Origin: an uncultured Pelagibacteraceae bacterium
Lineage (GTDB): Bacteria > Pseudomonadota > Alphaproteobacteria > Pelagibacterales > Pelagibacteraceae
DNA length: 32,275 nt
Assembly (NCBI GenBank): GCA_902586495.1
Contig: CACIHQ010000013.1
Coordinates: 1-32,275 of the forward strand
Direction of reading: 5' to 3'
In this document: positions 19,233-27,003 of the stretch, one piece after another
How positions within the stretch are numbered: position 1 is the stretch's first letter
Layout of the letters: every line of letters begins with the position of its first letter
Notes under the pieces: generated by a model
The model's database searches: none
The model's input: the letters and a program-made list of their open reading frames with translations, nothing else
Told to the model about the DNA's origin: nothing
Made by a program: the position numbers and the translations under genes

Positions 19233-21386
19233 CTATTTTCCAATACTTATTACTGTTAAATCATCAGACAGTTTTTGATTTTTGCTCGTATTTACGACCA
19301 TTTTAGTTATATCATTTAATTGTTGGGTGGTGTCTTTGTTGTAATTGGTCTCAATAATATCTATTGATCCGTCGATACCTATTTCTTGTCCTTTATCATT
19401 TAAGCTTTCAGATAATCCATCAGTAAAAGCATAAAACCTTGAGCCATTTAATTTCATTTTATTAATATTATAAATATTTTTGTCTTTCTGTTTAATAACT
19501 CCCAAAGGTGGAGCCGAACTTTCAAATTGTTCATATTTCCCTTTATCATTACGAACTATCGCAGGCTGATGACCTGCATTTACCCATCTAATTTCATCAG
19601 TAATCAAATTATATTCACCAACGATTGAGGTTACAAACATTCCTGCAGTTTTTGTATTATTTAAATCGTTATTCATATGCAAAACCATTTCGTCAGGATC
19701 TACTTTTGATTGGGATAAGACTTCAAATAATGTAGATGCTTTTGCCATGACCATGCCAGCGTGAATTCCTTTGCCAGCAACATCTGCAATTATGAAATAA
19801 ATGCTATCATTGTGAGGGTAAAAACTAAAGAAGTCGCCTGAAACCTCTCTAGCGGATATGTTGATGCCGTGCACAGGATAATTTTTTAAATTTCTTTTTG
19901 GTAAAAAGTTTTCTTGAACTTTTACTGCCAATTTAACCTCTTTTGAAATTCTCTCTCGCCATTTATTTTTTTCTTCTTCGGTTGTTTCAAGTTTACTCAT
20001 TAACTTGTTGTAATAAAGTCCGATAACCCCTCCGGCTGTAAAAGGGTCTTGAGGTCCTCTTACTTTAAGATCTCCAGATTCGGATTGTTTATTCAAAATT
20101 GAAATTAAGTCGTGCTCAATTGAAACGGCATTATGTTCTGCAATATTTAATCCTAATTCTTCTTGAACAGTGCTTACTCTTAATGGATAAAATTTATTTA
20201 TGAAATTTAAAATTACATATGAAGATATAAAAGTAAAAGATCCAATCGCTAAAATTCCAATTACTTGAATTTTGATTTGTGAAAATCTATCGAGACCCGT
20301 ATCTAAAATGCTAAGATCACTAAAAAAACCAACTGCTAAAGTTCCCCAAATACCTGCCGCTAAATGAACTGGGACAGCACCAACAACATCATCAATTTCA
20401 AATTTGTTTAAAAGTTCATTTACAGAAATTGCAATAATTGCACCGATGATACCAACAAAAATTGAAGTGACTGATGTCATTGAATTACATCCTGCTGTGA
20501 TTGCAACCAAACCTGCTAGCGGACCCAAGATAATATAAAAAGGATCAGGTTTTTTATGTTTAAAATAAGAAATACCTAATCCAGTTAATAAACCAAAAGC
20601 AGCGGCTAGAAATGTATTAATTAAAATTAAAGGCACTACTTCATCCATTGCACCGTTACTTCCGCCATTGAAACCAAACCAGCCAAACCATAAAATGAGT
20701 GTACCTAAAACAGCAAGTGGGAAACTCGAACCAGTAAATTTTCCTTTGTTAGCATCTGAGTATTTGCCAATTCTTGGTCCTAAAATTATTACTGCAGATA
20801 AAGCAATCCAACCACCAACCGAATGTACAATTGTACTACCTGCAAAATCAATAAAACCTAAATCAGACAACCATCCTGTTGTTCTCACTGAGCCAGTAAC
20901 AACTAATAACTGATCGACCGTATCATATTTTGAGAGATAACTTGAGGACCACGCCCAATGACCAACTATTGGATAAATTATTCCAGTTGCTAGGACAGTC
21001 ATAATTAAGTAACCATTAAATTTCATCCTCTCTGCAACAGCTCCAGAAATAATTGTTGCAGCAGTTGCAACAAACATTGCTTGAAATACAAAGTATGTCA
21101 TATATTCAGCTTTATTAGTTTTGAAAAAAAATAAATCGGTCCCAAAAAAACCGTAATAAGACGTACCAAACATTATACCAAAACCAAATATCCAGAAAAT
21201 AACTACAGATACTCCAAAATCAGCAGCATTTTTAAGTGCAACATTAATGCTATTTTTATGACGAGACAAACCAGTCTCCATACACATAAAACCTGCCTGC
21301 ATGATGAATACTAGAATAGCGCAATTTATAACCCACAAAGTGTCAATATTACTAGTCAGTACGTTGATGACTTCTTGAGGCATCAT
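19233..21386 (-). CDS. amt: Ammonium transporter (Amt) fused to SpoIIE/RsbU-type PP2C phosphatase
   Basis: A 717-residue fusion. Residues 1-400 form an Amt/Mep channel with about 11 membrane helices, the MCMETGLSRHKN motif after TM1, and the pore twin histidines H188 (STIVHSVGGW) and H341 (VPVHLAAGIWG). A linker (400-490) ends in a helix (KEVKLAVKVQENFLPKR), which in RsbU-type proteins couples the sensor to the phosphatase. The phosphatase (about 490-717) keeps the metal motifs GDFF (517), ADVAGKG (535), TDGLSE (656) and SDDL (707). The simplest role is an ammonium sensor or transporter that dephosphorylates a STAS antagonist. Amt proteins fused to other signalling domains are known; I do not recall a described case with this phosphatase type. 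It follows a small lipoprotein gene by 14 bases. Confidence 0.92.
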   Translation of the reverse strand: MMPQEVINVLTSNIDTLWVINCAILVFIMQAGFMCMETGLSRHKNSINVALKNAADFGVSVVIFWIFGFGIMFGTSYYGFFGTDLFFFKTNKAEYMTYFVFQAMFVATAATIISGAVAERMKFNGYLIMTVLATGIIYPIVGHWAWSSSYLSKYDTVDQLLVVTGSVRTTGWLSDLGFIDFAGSTIVHSVGGWIALSAVIILGPRIGKYSDANKGKFTGSSFPLAVLGTLILWFGWFGFNGGSNGAMDEVVPLILINTFLAAAFGLLTGLGISYFKHKKPDPFYIILGPLAGLVAITAGCNSMTSVTSIFVGIIGAIIAISVNELLNKFEIDDVVGAVPVHLAAGIWGTLAVGFFSDLSILDTGLDRFSQIKIQVIGILAIGSFTFISSYVILNFINKFYPLRVSTVQEELGLNIAEHNAVSIEHDLISILNKQSESGDLKVRGPQDPFTAGGVIGLYYNKLMSKLETTEEEKNKWRERISKEVKLAVKVQENFLPKRNLKNYPVHGINISAREVSGDFFSFYPHNDSIYFIIADVAGKGIHAGMVMAKASTLFEVLSQSKVDPDEMVLHMNNDLNNTKTAGMFVTSIVGEYNLITDEIRWVNAGHQPAIVRNDKGKYEQFESSAPPLGVIKQKDKNIYNINKMKLNGSRFYAFTDGLSESLNDKGQEIGIDGSIDIIETNYNKDTTQQLNDITKMVVNTSKNQKLSDDLTVISIGK

Positions 21387-21400
21387 TAATTATTAAAGAG

Positions 21401-21691
21401 TTATTTATAAACGCTCATTGGATCGTAAATACAATCTAAATGATCAATTGTTTCAAAGAAAATTTCGTTAAGCTCAGAGGAATGAAAAGTTTGGCAATAA
21501 GTCTGTTGGCTCATTTCTTCTTCTACATTCTTTCTAACCTGTCCAACTGCAAGTGAGCTCGCAAATGATGTCGAGGCTTGAGATAAAGTTCCACCACTCG
21601 CTAGTGTGACACTTGGATTAATCATGGCAGAATATTGAGTACAATTATTTAAAAAAGGAATAATGATAAGTAATAAAAGAATTTTTTTCAT
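21401..21691 (-). CDS. Small putative lipoprotein of unknown function
   Basis: A 96-residue protein with a short basic start, a hydrophobic stretch and Cys17 in FLNNC, close to a lipobox although Asn at the -1 position is unusual. The mature part has a Ser/Thr/Ala-rich segment and a C-terminal motif with two cysteines (TYCQTFHSSELNEIFF ... HLDCIYDPMSVYK), which may form a disulfide. I do not recognise a named family. It is the first gene of the pair with Amt-phosphatase and could be an envelope partner of it; that is only a neighbourhood inference. Confidence 0.6.
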   Translation of the reverse strand: MKKILLLLIIIPFLNNCTQYSAMINPSVTLASGGTLSQASTSFASSLAVGQVRKNVEEEMSQQTYCQTFHSSELNEIFFETIDHLDCIYDPMSVYK

Positions 21692-21730
21692 AAAACGTAT
21701 TAAATTTAATTTTTTTAGTAATTAAATAAC

Positions 21731-21749
21731 CAATGCGCTCATTTTGGCT
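21731..21749 (+). promoter_or_regulatory. GC-rich motif TGCGCTCATTTTGG, copy 1
   Basis: In the 114-base gap upstream of the lipoprotein-amt pair, a G+C-rich core stands out from AT-rich DNA. Nineteen bases match a second copy at 22921-22939 at 16 positions, in the same orientation. It is about 40 bases upstream of the lipoprotein start, read on the opposite strand to that gene. A regulator site is possible; no palindrome is evident. Confidence 0.35.
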
Positions 21750-21805
21750 AAATTTAATAAACAATTCTTAAATAAGTAAATTTTAAATAAAAATCAATAG
21801 ACTTT

Positions 21806-22210
21806 CTAGCATGGGTCATCAAAACGACCAATTCGAGGAAGAGTAAGCGTACATTCTCCACTTTTTGCAACAATTTTATAATCCACATCGTCATCTGGTT
21901 CTATACAAATTTGATAGCCGACTTCTTTTATACTTGGAACAACATCAGAATCAGCAAATAAAGCAGAATTAATAGAATCACCACAACCGCTTGTTATATA
22001 ACTATTAGAATTTGAGTACTCTTCAGTTTGCGCAAGAGAAATTTGTTGCATCACATTAATTACTGTTTTTTTTTTAGTACCAGAAATGTAGCCATTATAA
22101 CTTATTATACCAACAGCTGATAAAATTCCTAAAATAGCCACAACTATTAAAAGCTCAACTAGGGTAAACCCTAGTGAGCTTCTAATATTTTTTTTGTTAA
22201 TCTTATTCAA
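21806..22210 (-). CDS. Type IV prepilin (minor or second pilin)
   Basis: A 134-residue class III signal protein: leader of 14 residues ending in Gly, then FTLVELLIVVAILGILSAVG with Phe at +1 and Glu at +5, the cleavage and assembly signature of type IV pilins and pseudopilins. The C-terminal part has four cysteines (TSGCG, YQICIE, GECTL and the last residue), so two disulfides and a C-terminal loop are plausible. The start is TTG at 22208-22210, the only initiation codon that yields a leader. It follows the other pilin by seven bases, so the two are co-transcribed. The needed prepilin peptidase is not in the window. Confidence 0.88.
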   Translation of the reverse strand: MNKINKKNIRSSLGFTLVELLIVVAILGILSAVGIISYNGYISGTKKKTVINVMQQISLAQTEEYSNSNSYITSGCGDSINSALFADSDVVPSIKEVGYQICIEPDDDVDYKIVAKSGECTLTLPRIGRFDDPC

Positions 22211-22217
22211 CTAATTG

Positions 22218-22826
22218 TTAGCTCGTACCAACTACACTATTTAGGTAGTCGTCATCACCATCATCAAACTTTGTTTGAACAGTAATTTCACCATCACTTG
22301 GTTCGTTGGCTTCAATTAAAGTCTCACCTTTATATAGACTAGTTGCTGCTGTTGCTCCACTATCTGTATCGCCGGCAACGGTATCATCACTACTGTTGTC
22401 GTGCGAGTCAGCAAGCGCAGTTTTTACACCAAACAACTCCTTTAATATATTTATATTTGGTAAGCTAGCTGATGATGTGGGCGTTGTAGCCAAAGCCTTC
22501 TTAGAAGTTGAATGTGGATTTTTAAAACTCTTATTCAACTCAGTTACAGTTGCATCTGCAACAGCAGTTGCTTTATCTGCAGCAGACAAGGCTAGAAAAC
22601 TCTCACAAGTTACTGCACCACCAAATGCAGTTTCTTCTCCAACGTTACATTTTTGTACTTCCGCAGCCATATATTTTACCGCAGCATTATGATTTGATTT
22701 TGATGCATTAATTTTTGCACTATTTGTATAACCATTATAAGCAACTACACCAACTGCTGCTAAAATACCTATGATAGCTACAACAACTAGAAGCTCAATT
22801 AAAGTAAAACCCTTATTGTTTCTCAT
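22218..22826 (-). CDS. Type IV prepilin (probable major pilin)
   Basis: A 202-residue prepilin with a six-residue leader MRNNKG and the mature start FTLIELLVVVAIIGILAAVG (Phe+1, Glu+5), then YNGYTNSAKINASKSNH as in many proteobacterial pilins. One cysteine pair (QKCNVG, VTCESF) is present. The C-terminal half from about residue 115 is unusual: low-complexity Ser/Thr/Ala, then DSHDNSSDDTVAGDTDSG and an acidic end, giving a strongly negative surface. A good ribosome site (AAGAGGAAAAT) precedes the ATG. It is transcribed away from the STAS operon and is the likely fibre subunit for the assembly operon at 24014-31398. Confidence 0.9.
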   Translation of the reverse strand: MRNNKGFTLIELLVVVAIIGILAAVGVVAYNGYTNSAKINASKSNHNAAVKYMAAEVQKCNVGEETAFGGAVTCESFLALSAADKATAVADATVTELNKSFKNPHSTSKKALATTPTSSASLPNINILKELFGVKTALADSHDNSSDDTVAGDTDSGATAATSLYKGETLIEANEPSDGEITVQTKFDDGDDDYLNSVVGTS

Positions 22827-22988
22827 ATTTTCCTCTTGATAAATTAATTTATATACAAAACTTATAATAAATTTTAATGATGTAAACTGAAAAAAACCCT
22901 TTATTTTTCTTATTGTTGGGCACTGCGCTCATATTGGGTTTAATTTTAATGTATTTTTTGTTATTAGCTAGAGTAGTTTAAAATAATT
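22827..22988. promoter_or_regulatory. Divergent control region between pilins and the STAS-kinase operon
   Basis: This 162-base gap must hold promoters for both the pilin pair and the partner-switching operon. For the pilins, TTTACA (minus strand, 22881-22886) with TAAGTT 16 bases on is a weak candidate. For the plus-strand operon no clear -35/-10 is seen. A purine-pyrimidine-rich stretch with seven A then CCC lies at 22890-22899. The GC-rich motif TGCGCTCATATTGG is at 22924-22937. Confidence 0.45.
22921..22939 (+). promoter_or_regulatory. GC-rich motif TGCGCTCATATTGG, copy 2
   Basis: This is the second copy of the motif at 21731-21749, with 16 of 19 bases identical and the same strand. It lies 50 bases before the first STAS gene and 95 bases before the pilin start. 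Both copies flank the pilin pair and its neighbours. It might be a site for the regulator or alternative sigma factor controlled by the switch. Confidence 0.35.
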
Positions 22989-23273
22989 ATGAAATTTAAG
23001 GTAAGTGAAGAAAATAATATTAGTACAGTTTTTCTTAATGGAGAGATAGACATGGATATCGCTGATAACGTCAGAGAAGTAGTCTTCCCTTTAATAGATG
23101 CTGGTAAAGAAGTCCATTTAAATTTAAAGGACGTTCAATATATGGACTCATCAGGAATATCAGTAATTGTTGAAAGCAATCAAAGAGCAAAACAAAAAAA
23201 CACTAAAGTCGAACTTAAAGAATTAAGTCAACCAGTTGAGAAAGTGTTAGCAATGGCAAAGAAATTTTTATGA
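22989..23273 (+). CDS. STAS-domain anti-sigma-factor antagonist (copy 1)
   Basis: A 94-residue SpoIIAA/RsbV-type protein, a single STAS domain from end to end. In this family the unphosphorylated antagonist binds the RsbW-type kinase and frees its target; kinase phosphorylation on the conserved serine turns it off and a PP2C phosphatase restores it. The phospho-site motif MDSSG is at residues 52-56, with Ser55 the likely acceptor. Its stop overlaps the start of a near-copy in an ATGA junction, showing tight coupling. The kinase gene follows as third gene. Confidence 0.93.
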   Translation: MKFKVSEENNISTVFLNGEIDMDIADNVREVVFPLIDAGKEVHLNLKDVQYMDSSGISVIVESNQRAKQKNTKVELKELSQPVEKVLAMAKKFL

Positions 23274-23569
23274 GCTACAAAGTAACTGAAGACGGAAATA
23301 TCAGCACGGTTTTTTTAGATGGTGAGATTGATATGGATAAAACTGAAGCTGCAAAAGAAGTAATTTTTCCATTAATCGATGCAGGTAAAGAAGTGCATCT
23401 TAATTTAAGTAATGTCCAATATATGGACTCATCGGGTATTTCAGTTTTAATTGAAAGTCATCAAAAAGCACTTGAGATGAATAATAAATTGATTGTTAAA
23501 GATGTGAGTAAATCAGTGCTTAAAGTAATTATGATGGCGAAACTGGAACAAATTTTAAACTTGGAGTAA
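23270..23569 (+). CDS. STAS-domain anti-sigma-factor antagonist (copy 2)
   Basis: A 99-residue paralogue of the preceding gene from tandem duplication. The first 60 residues align without gaps (VTEDGNISTVFLDGEIDMD against VSEENNISTVFLNGEIDMD) and MDSSG is again at residues 52-56. The last 30 residues differ more, notably a longer C-terminal helix ending EQILNLE. Two antagonists for one kinase would let two phosphatases act through separate substrates, or the pair may bind the kinase with different strength. It lies five bases before the kinase start. Confidence 0.93.
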   Translation: MSYKVTEDGNISTVFLDGEIDMDKTEAAKEVIFPLIDAGKEVHLNLSNVQYMDSSGISVLIESHQKALEMNNKLIVKDVSKSVLKVIMMAKLEQILNLE

Positions 23570-23574
23570 ATTCC

Positions 23575-24012
23575 ATGAATACTGAACAACCAGAATTAAA
23601 AAATATTTCTGAAAAAAAAGATTTTTTGGTTCGTTCATCAAGTCTTAAAGATGTCAGAACATTTTCCAGAGAAGTCTTTGAAAAGCTTGATTTAGATCAA
23701 AGTTTAAAAGATGAATTAGTTCTTGCTATTGCTGAAGCTGCACAAAATATTGTTAAACATGCCTATAAAGATTTTCCGGATACAGACGATAGAATGGTTG
23801 TGCAAATTTCTTGTAAAGATAATAAATTAGAAATTGCTTTTTTTGATAATGGGAAACCTGTTGAAAAAGAAAAAATTAAACATAGAGCAATCGATGATAT
23901 TAAACCGGGTGGGCTAGGCACTTTTTTTATTCAAGAAATAATGGACTCAATTGTTTTCAAAGAAGGTAACAAACCTTGGATCAACAACCTGGTATTAACA
24001 AAAAAATTATAA
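23575..24012 (+). CDS. RsbW/SpoIIAB-type anti-sigma kinase (HATPase)
   Basis: A 145-residue GHKL-fold serine kinase. The N-box helix ELVLAIAEAAQNIVKHAYK holds the catalytic Glu and the Mg-binding Asn. DNGKPV is the G1 box and PGGLGTFFIQEIMD the G2 region. Such proteins either bind a target (often a sigma factor) or phosphorylate their STAS antagonist. A GGAG site overlaps the end of the second STAS gene, showing translational coupling. No alternative sigma factor lies next to it, so the target is elsewhere or is not a sigma factor. The gene converges with pilC, with one base between the stops. Confidence 0.92.
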   Translation: MNTEQPELKNISEKKDFLVRSSSLKDVRTFSREVFEKLDLDQSLKDELVLAIAEAAQNIVKHAYKDFPDTDDRMVVQISCKDNKLEIAFFDNGKPVEKEKIKHRAIDDIKPGGLGTFFIQEIMDSIVFKEGNKPWINNLVLTKKL

Positions 24013-24013
24013 T

Positions 24014-25249
24014 TTAGTTTATTAGGGCACCGACATTGAAGATAGGTGAATACATCGCTATCATTAAACCACCAATCATTACTCCCATAAAAACAATCAT
24101 GATCGGTTCAATTAAACTAGACATATTATCTACCGTGGTATCAAATTCTTCCTCATAATATGCTGCAACAGAATTAAACATTTCATCTAACTGACCTGTT
24201 TGTTCACCAACAGAAATGAGTTGACTAAATGTTGGAGGAAACAGGGGCTCTTTTAAAAAAAGTTTTGTAAGAGTATCACCCGAAAAAACACCTTTTTTTA
24301 CATTTTCAATTGCATCTGTGATTACATCATTGTTGCTAACTGATTTTGCAATTTCTAAACTTTCCAAAAGATTTACACCGGCAGCACTCAAATTTCCCAT
24401 TATTAAAGATATTCTCGCTAACATTGATTTTAATATCATTTCACCAAAAACTGGTAACTTAAGAACCTGTTTGTGCCACTTAAACCTTAAAGTTGCATTT
24501 TTTTTAATTGTATAATTGAAACCGAAGTAAAAAATTATGCCACCAAATAAAATTACTTTTCCACCAGTCCCTCTTAAAAAATCACTCATAGCCATTATAG
24601 TTGCTGTTGCTGCCGGTAGTTCTAATCCCATTCCATCATACATTTTAGCAAAAACTGGAACGACTTTAACTAGCATAAATGCACTAACTGTAATAGCAAC
24701 TGTAAACATTATTGCTGGATACATTAGTGCTGATTTAATCTTTTTTTTAATTTTTTCTTTTTTTTCTAAAGAGTCTACAATTTTAAGTAAAAATACGTCT
24801 AATTTACCACTAGCCTCTCCTGCTTTAATTAGGTTTACATATACATTGTCAAATTGTTCTGGATACTTTTCAAAACATTTTGACAAATTCATACCACCCT
24901 CAAGACTTTTTCGAATATCCTCAACAATTTCTTTTATTCCATCATTTTCAAGCTGATCTCGAAGCATTGCTAGAACTTGCAGGATAGGTAGTCCAGCTTT
25001 AACCATTGTTGCGAATTGTTTGGAAAATATCAAAACATCTTCAACTTTAGCTTTTTTCTTACGACTAAATAAAGAGAAGCTACTTTTCTTACCTTTTTCC
25101 TGAACCTTTTTTTTCTTAGATTTGATAATATTTGTAATTATAATTTTCTGTTCTTTTAAAAGATGGGAAGCCTCATCAATATTAAGAGCATCTATATCAC
25201 CCTCTACATATTTTCCATCTGAAATACCTTTATAAGTGAATGCTTCCAT
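24014..25249 (-). CDS. pilC: Type IV pilus/type II secretion inner-membrane platform protein (PilC/GspF)
   Basis: A 411-residue polytopic protein that couples the assembly ATPase to pilin polymerisation. It opens with FTYKGISDGKYVEGDIDA, then has two homologous GspF halves: LIFSKQFATMVKAGLPILQVL (about residue 75) and ISLIMGNLSAAGVNLLESLEIA (about residue 280), each followed by EGxxLSxxF or GDTLTKLF. Membrane helices are near residues 178-198, 228-247 and 378-398; the FNSVAAYYEEEFD and EPIMIVFMGVMIGGLMIAMYSP motifs are typical. It is the last gene of the assembly operon, two bases after pilB. Confidence 0.95.
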   Translation of the reverse strand: MEAFTYKGISDGKYVEGDIDALNIDEASHLLKEQKIIITNIIKSKKKKVQEKGKKSSFSLFSRKKKAKVEDVLIFSKQFATMVKAGLPILQVLAMLRDQLENDGIKEIVEDIRKSLEGGMNLSKCFEKYPEQFDNVYVNLIKAGEASGKLDVFLLKIVDSLEKKEKIKKKIKSALMYPAIMFTVAITVSAFMLVKVVPVFAKMYDGMGLELPAATATIMAMSDFLRGTGGKVILFGGIIFYFGFNYTIKKNATLRFKWHKQVLKLPVFGEMILKSMLARISLIMGNLSAAGVNLLESLEIAKSVSNNDVITDAIENVKKGVFSGDTLTKLFLKEPLFPPTFSQLISVGEQTGQLDEMFNSVAAYYEEEFDTTVDNMSSLIEPIMIVFMGVMIGGLMIAMYSPIFNVGALIN

Positions 25250-25251
25250 AT

Positions 25252-27003
25252 TTAATCTACTGACAGAACTCGTTCGTATTCTCTAAAATTAAGTTCACCA
25301 GATGCAATTAAACGTCTACCCATATCTTGCATTGTTTGAAAACCCTCTTTAATACCTATTTCCCTCAACTCTGGCGTTGTAGCTTGTCTCAATATTGCTT
25401 CTTTAATTGGTTTTGAAACTACTAAAATTTCATAAATTCCCTGTCGACCTTTGTAGCCTGTGTTACTGCATTTTGAGCAACCCTTTCCTTTCACAGCTTT
25501 TACCCTTGATGCGGCTTCTGCAGTAAAACCTAAATCTTGTAAAACTTTTGGAGTAACATCTTCATCTGGAATTTTACAATCTTTACAATTTTTTCTAGCT
25601 AATCTTTGTGCAACAACTAATTGAGTAGCTGCACTAATCAAATAATCAGGTGTTCCCATATTTTGCAATCTTGTGATTGTACTTGGTGCATCATTGGTAT
25701 GAAGTGTGCTAAACACTAAGTGACCAGTTAAAGCAGCCTTCAAACCAATATCGACAGTTTCTTTATCTCTCATCTCACCAACGAGAATTATTTCTGGATC
25801 TTGTCTTAAAAATGATCTCAGCGCTGAGGCAAATGTTAATCCGATATGATCTTTAATCTGAACTTGTCCTACTCCATCAAGTTCATATTCAACTGGATCT
25901 TCAGCAGTTAAGATATTTAAATGCGGCTTACTTACCTCTTTTAATATACTATAAAGCGTTGTTGATTTTCCTGAACCAGTTGGGCCAGTAACTAATATTA
26001 ATCCTTGAGTGCTGTGTATTGCTTTTCTTAAATTTTGAAGATCTTGATCCTCGAAATTTAACTGTTCAAGTTTTATATCACCTGCATCTTTATTAAGAAT
26101 ACGCATTACAATTCTCTCATTGTTTGCTGTTGGTAAAATTGAAAGTCGAAGATCAACAACTTTATTTTCAATTTTAAAATTAATTGCACCATCTTGAGGT
26201 AATCTTCTTTCAGCAATATCTAATTTCCCCATAATTTTAAATCTTGTTACCACCGCTCCGTAATTATCATGCAAAAATTGTTTATATTGTTCTTGCTCTT
26301 GAAGCATTCCGTCTAATCGATATCTAACTCTTGAACTAAATCTGTAAGGTTCGATGTGAATATCACTTACTCCCATTTTTATCGCCTCAGCAACAACTGC
26401 TGTACTGAATTTTATTACTTCAGACTCATTCTCAATAGCCTCAATATCTTCTTCAGGTGCTTTCTCTAAAACTTCTCCGGCATCACCAAGATCACTATCA
26501 AAAGTTTTTGTTTTTTTTCTATTATCATCTCTAATTGATGCAATAGTAACCTCATCAGCATCACTTGATAACTTTTCAATATACTCTGAAATATCCGTTA
26601 TAGTTGCTGCGTGTAATTCTATGTTCTTCTTAGTAATAGCTTTTAAGTTTCTCATTAAACCTAACTTAGAACTATCTGGAATAGCTATATGCAAAGTTTT
26701 ACCTTCAATTTTAAATGGGGCAACAAAGTTTATTTTGATATAATTGGAGGGCAGAACAGATTTAATTTCATCTGTAACTTCAATCTTTTTTAAATCGACA
26801 ATTTCTAAGTTTTGTTCTTTAACTAGAAGATCAATTATTTTTTTTTCATCCGTTAGTTTTAGCTCAAAGATCGCATCAATTTGTGACTTATTATTTTCAG
26901 TACTCACTTTTTTGATATTAATTAGATCTTTTCCAGAAATTATATCGTTGTCGATTAGCACGTTAACTAAATTAATTTCACTCTCTCTACTTATTTTCAA
27001 CAT
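25252..27003 (-). CDS. pilB: Type IV pilus assembly / type II secretion ATPase (PilB/GspE)
   Basis: A 583-residue hexameric ATPase that powers pilus extension. It has an N-terminal MshEN/T2SSE_N-like domain (1-150), then the ATPase core: Walker A GPTGSGKSTTLYSIL, Asp box (TAEDPVEYELDGVGQVQ), Walker B region DPEIILVGEMRDKETVDIG and the His box LVFSTLHTNDA. The tetracysteine zinc site (CKDC ... CSKC) marks the extension-type PilB/GspE and excludes PilT. Its ATG shares one base with the secretin stop (TAATG), so translation is coupled. Confidence 0.96.
   Translation of the reverse strand: MLKISRESEINLVNVLIDNDIISGKDLINIKKVSTENNKSQIDAIFELKLTDEKKIIDLLVKEQNLEIVDLKKIEVTDEIKSVLPSNYIKINFVAPFKIEGKTLHIAIPDSSKLGLMRNLKAITKKNIELHAATITDISEYIEKLSSDADEVTIASIRDDNRKKTKTFDSDLGDAGEVLEKAPEEDIEAIENESEVIKFSTAVVAEAIKMGVSDIHIEPYRFSSRVRYRLDGMLQEQEQYKQFLHDNYGAVVTRFKIMGKLDIAERRLPQDGAINFKIENKVVDLRLSILPTANNERIVMRILNKDAGDIKLEQLNFEDQDLQNLRKAIHSTQGLILVTGPTGSGKSTTLYSILKEVSKPHLNILTAEDPVEYELDGVGQVQIKDHIGLTFASALRSFLRQDPEIILVGEMRDKETVDIGLKAALTGHLVFSTLHTNDAPSTITRLQNMGTPDYLISAATQLVVAQRLARKNCKDCKIPDEDVTPKVLQDLGFTAEAASRVKAVKGKGCSKCSNTGYKGRQGIYEILVVSKPIKEAILRQATTPELREIGIKEGFQTMQDMGRRLIASGELNFREYERVLSVD

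Noticed and set aside
22306-22692. Plus-strand open frame across the pilin gene
   Set aside because: It is a shadow of the Ala/Ser-rich pilin codons; the minus-strand product has a perfect prepilin signature.
22914-22937. Sigma-54 promoter (TTGGGCAC then TGCGC)
   Set aside because: The -12 element TTGC is absent at the right spacing, and no sigma-54 activator is nearby.
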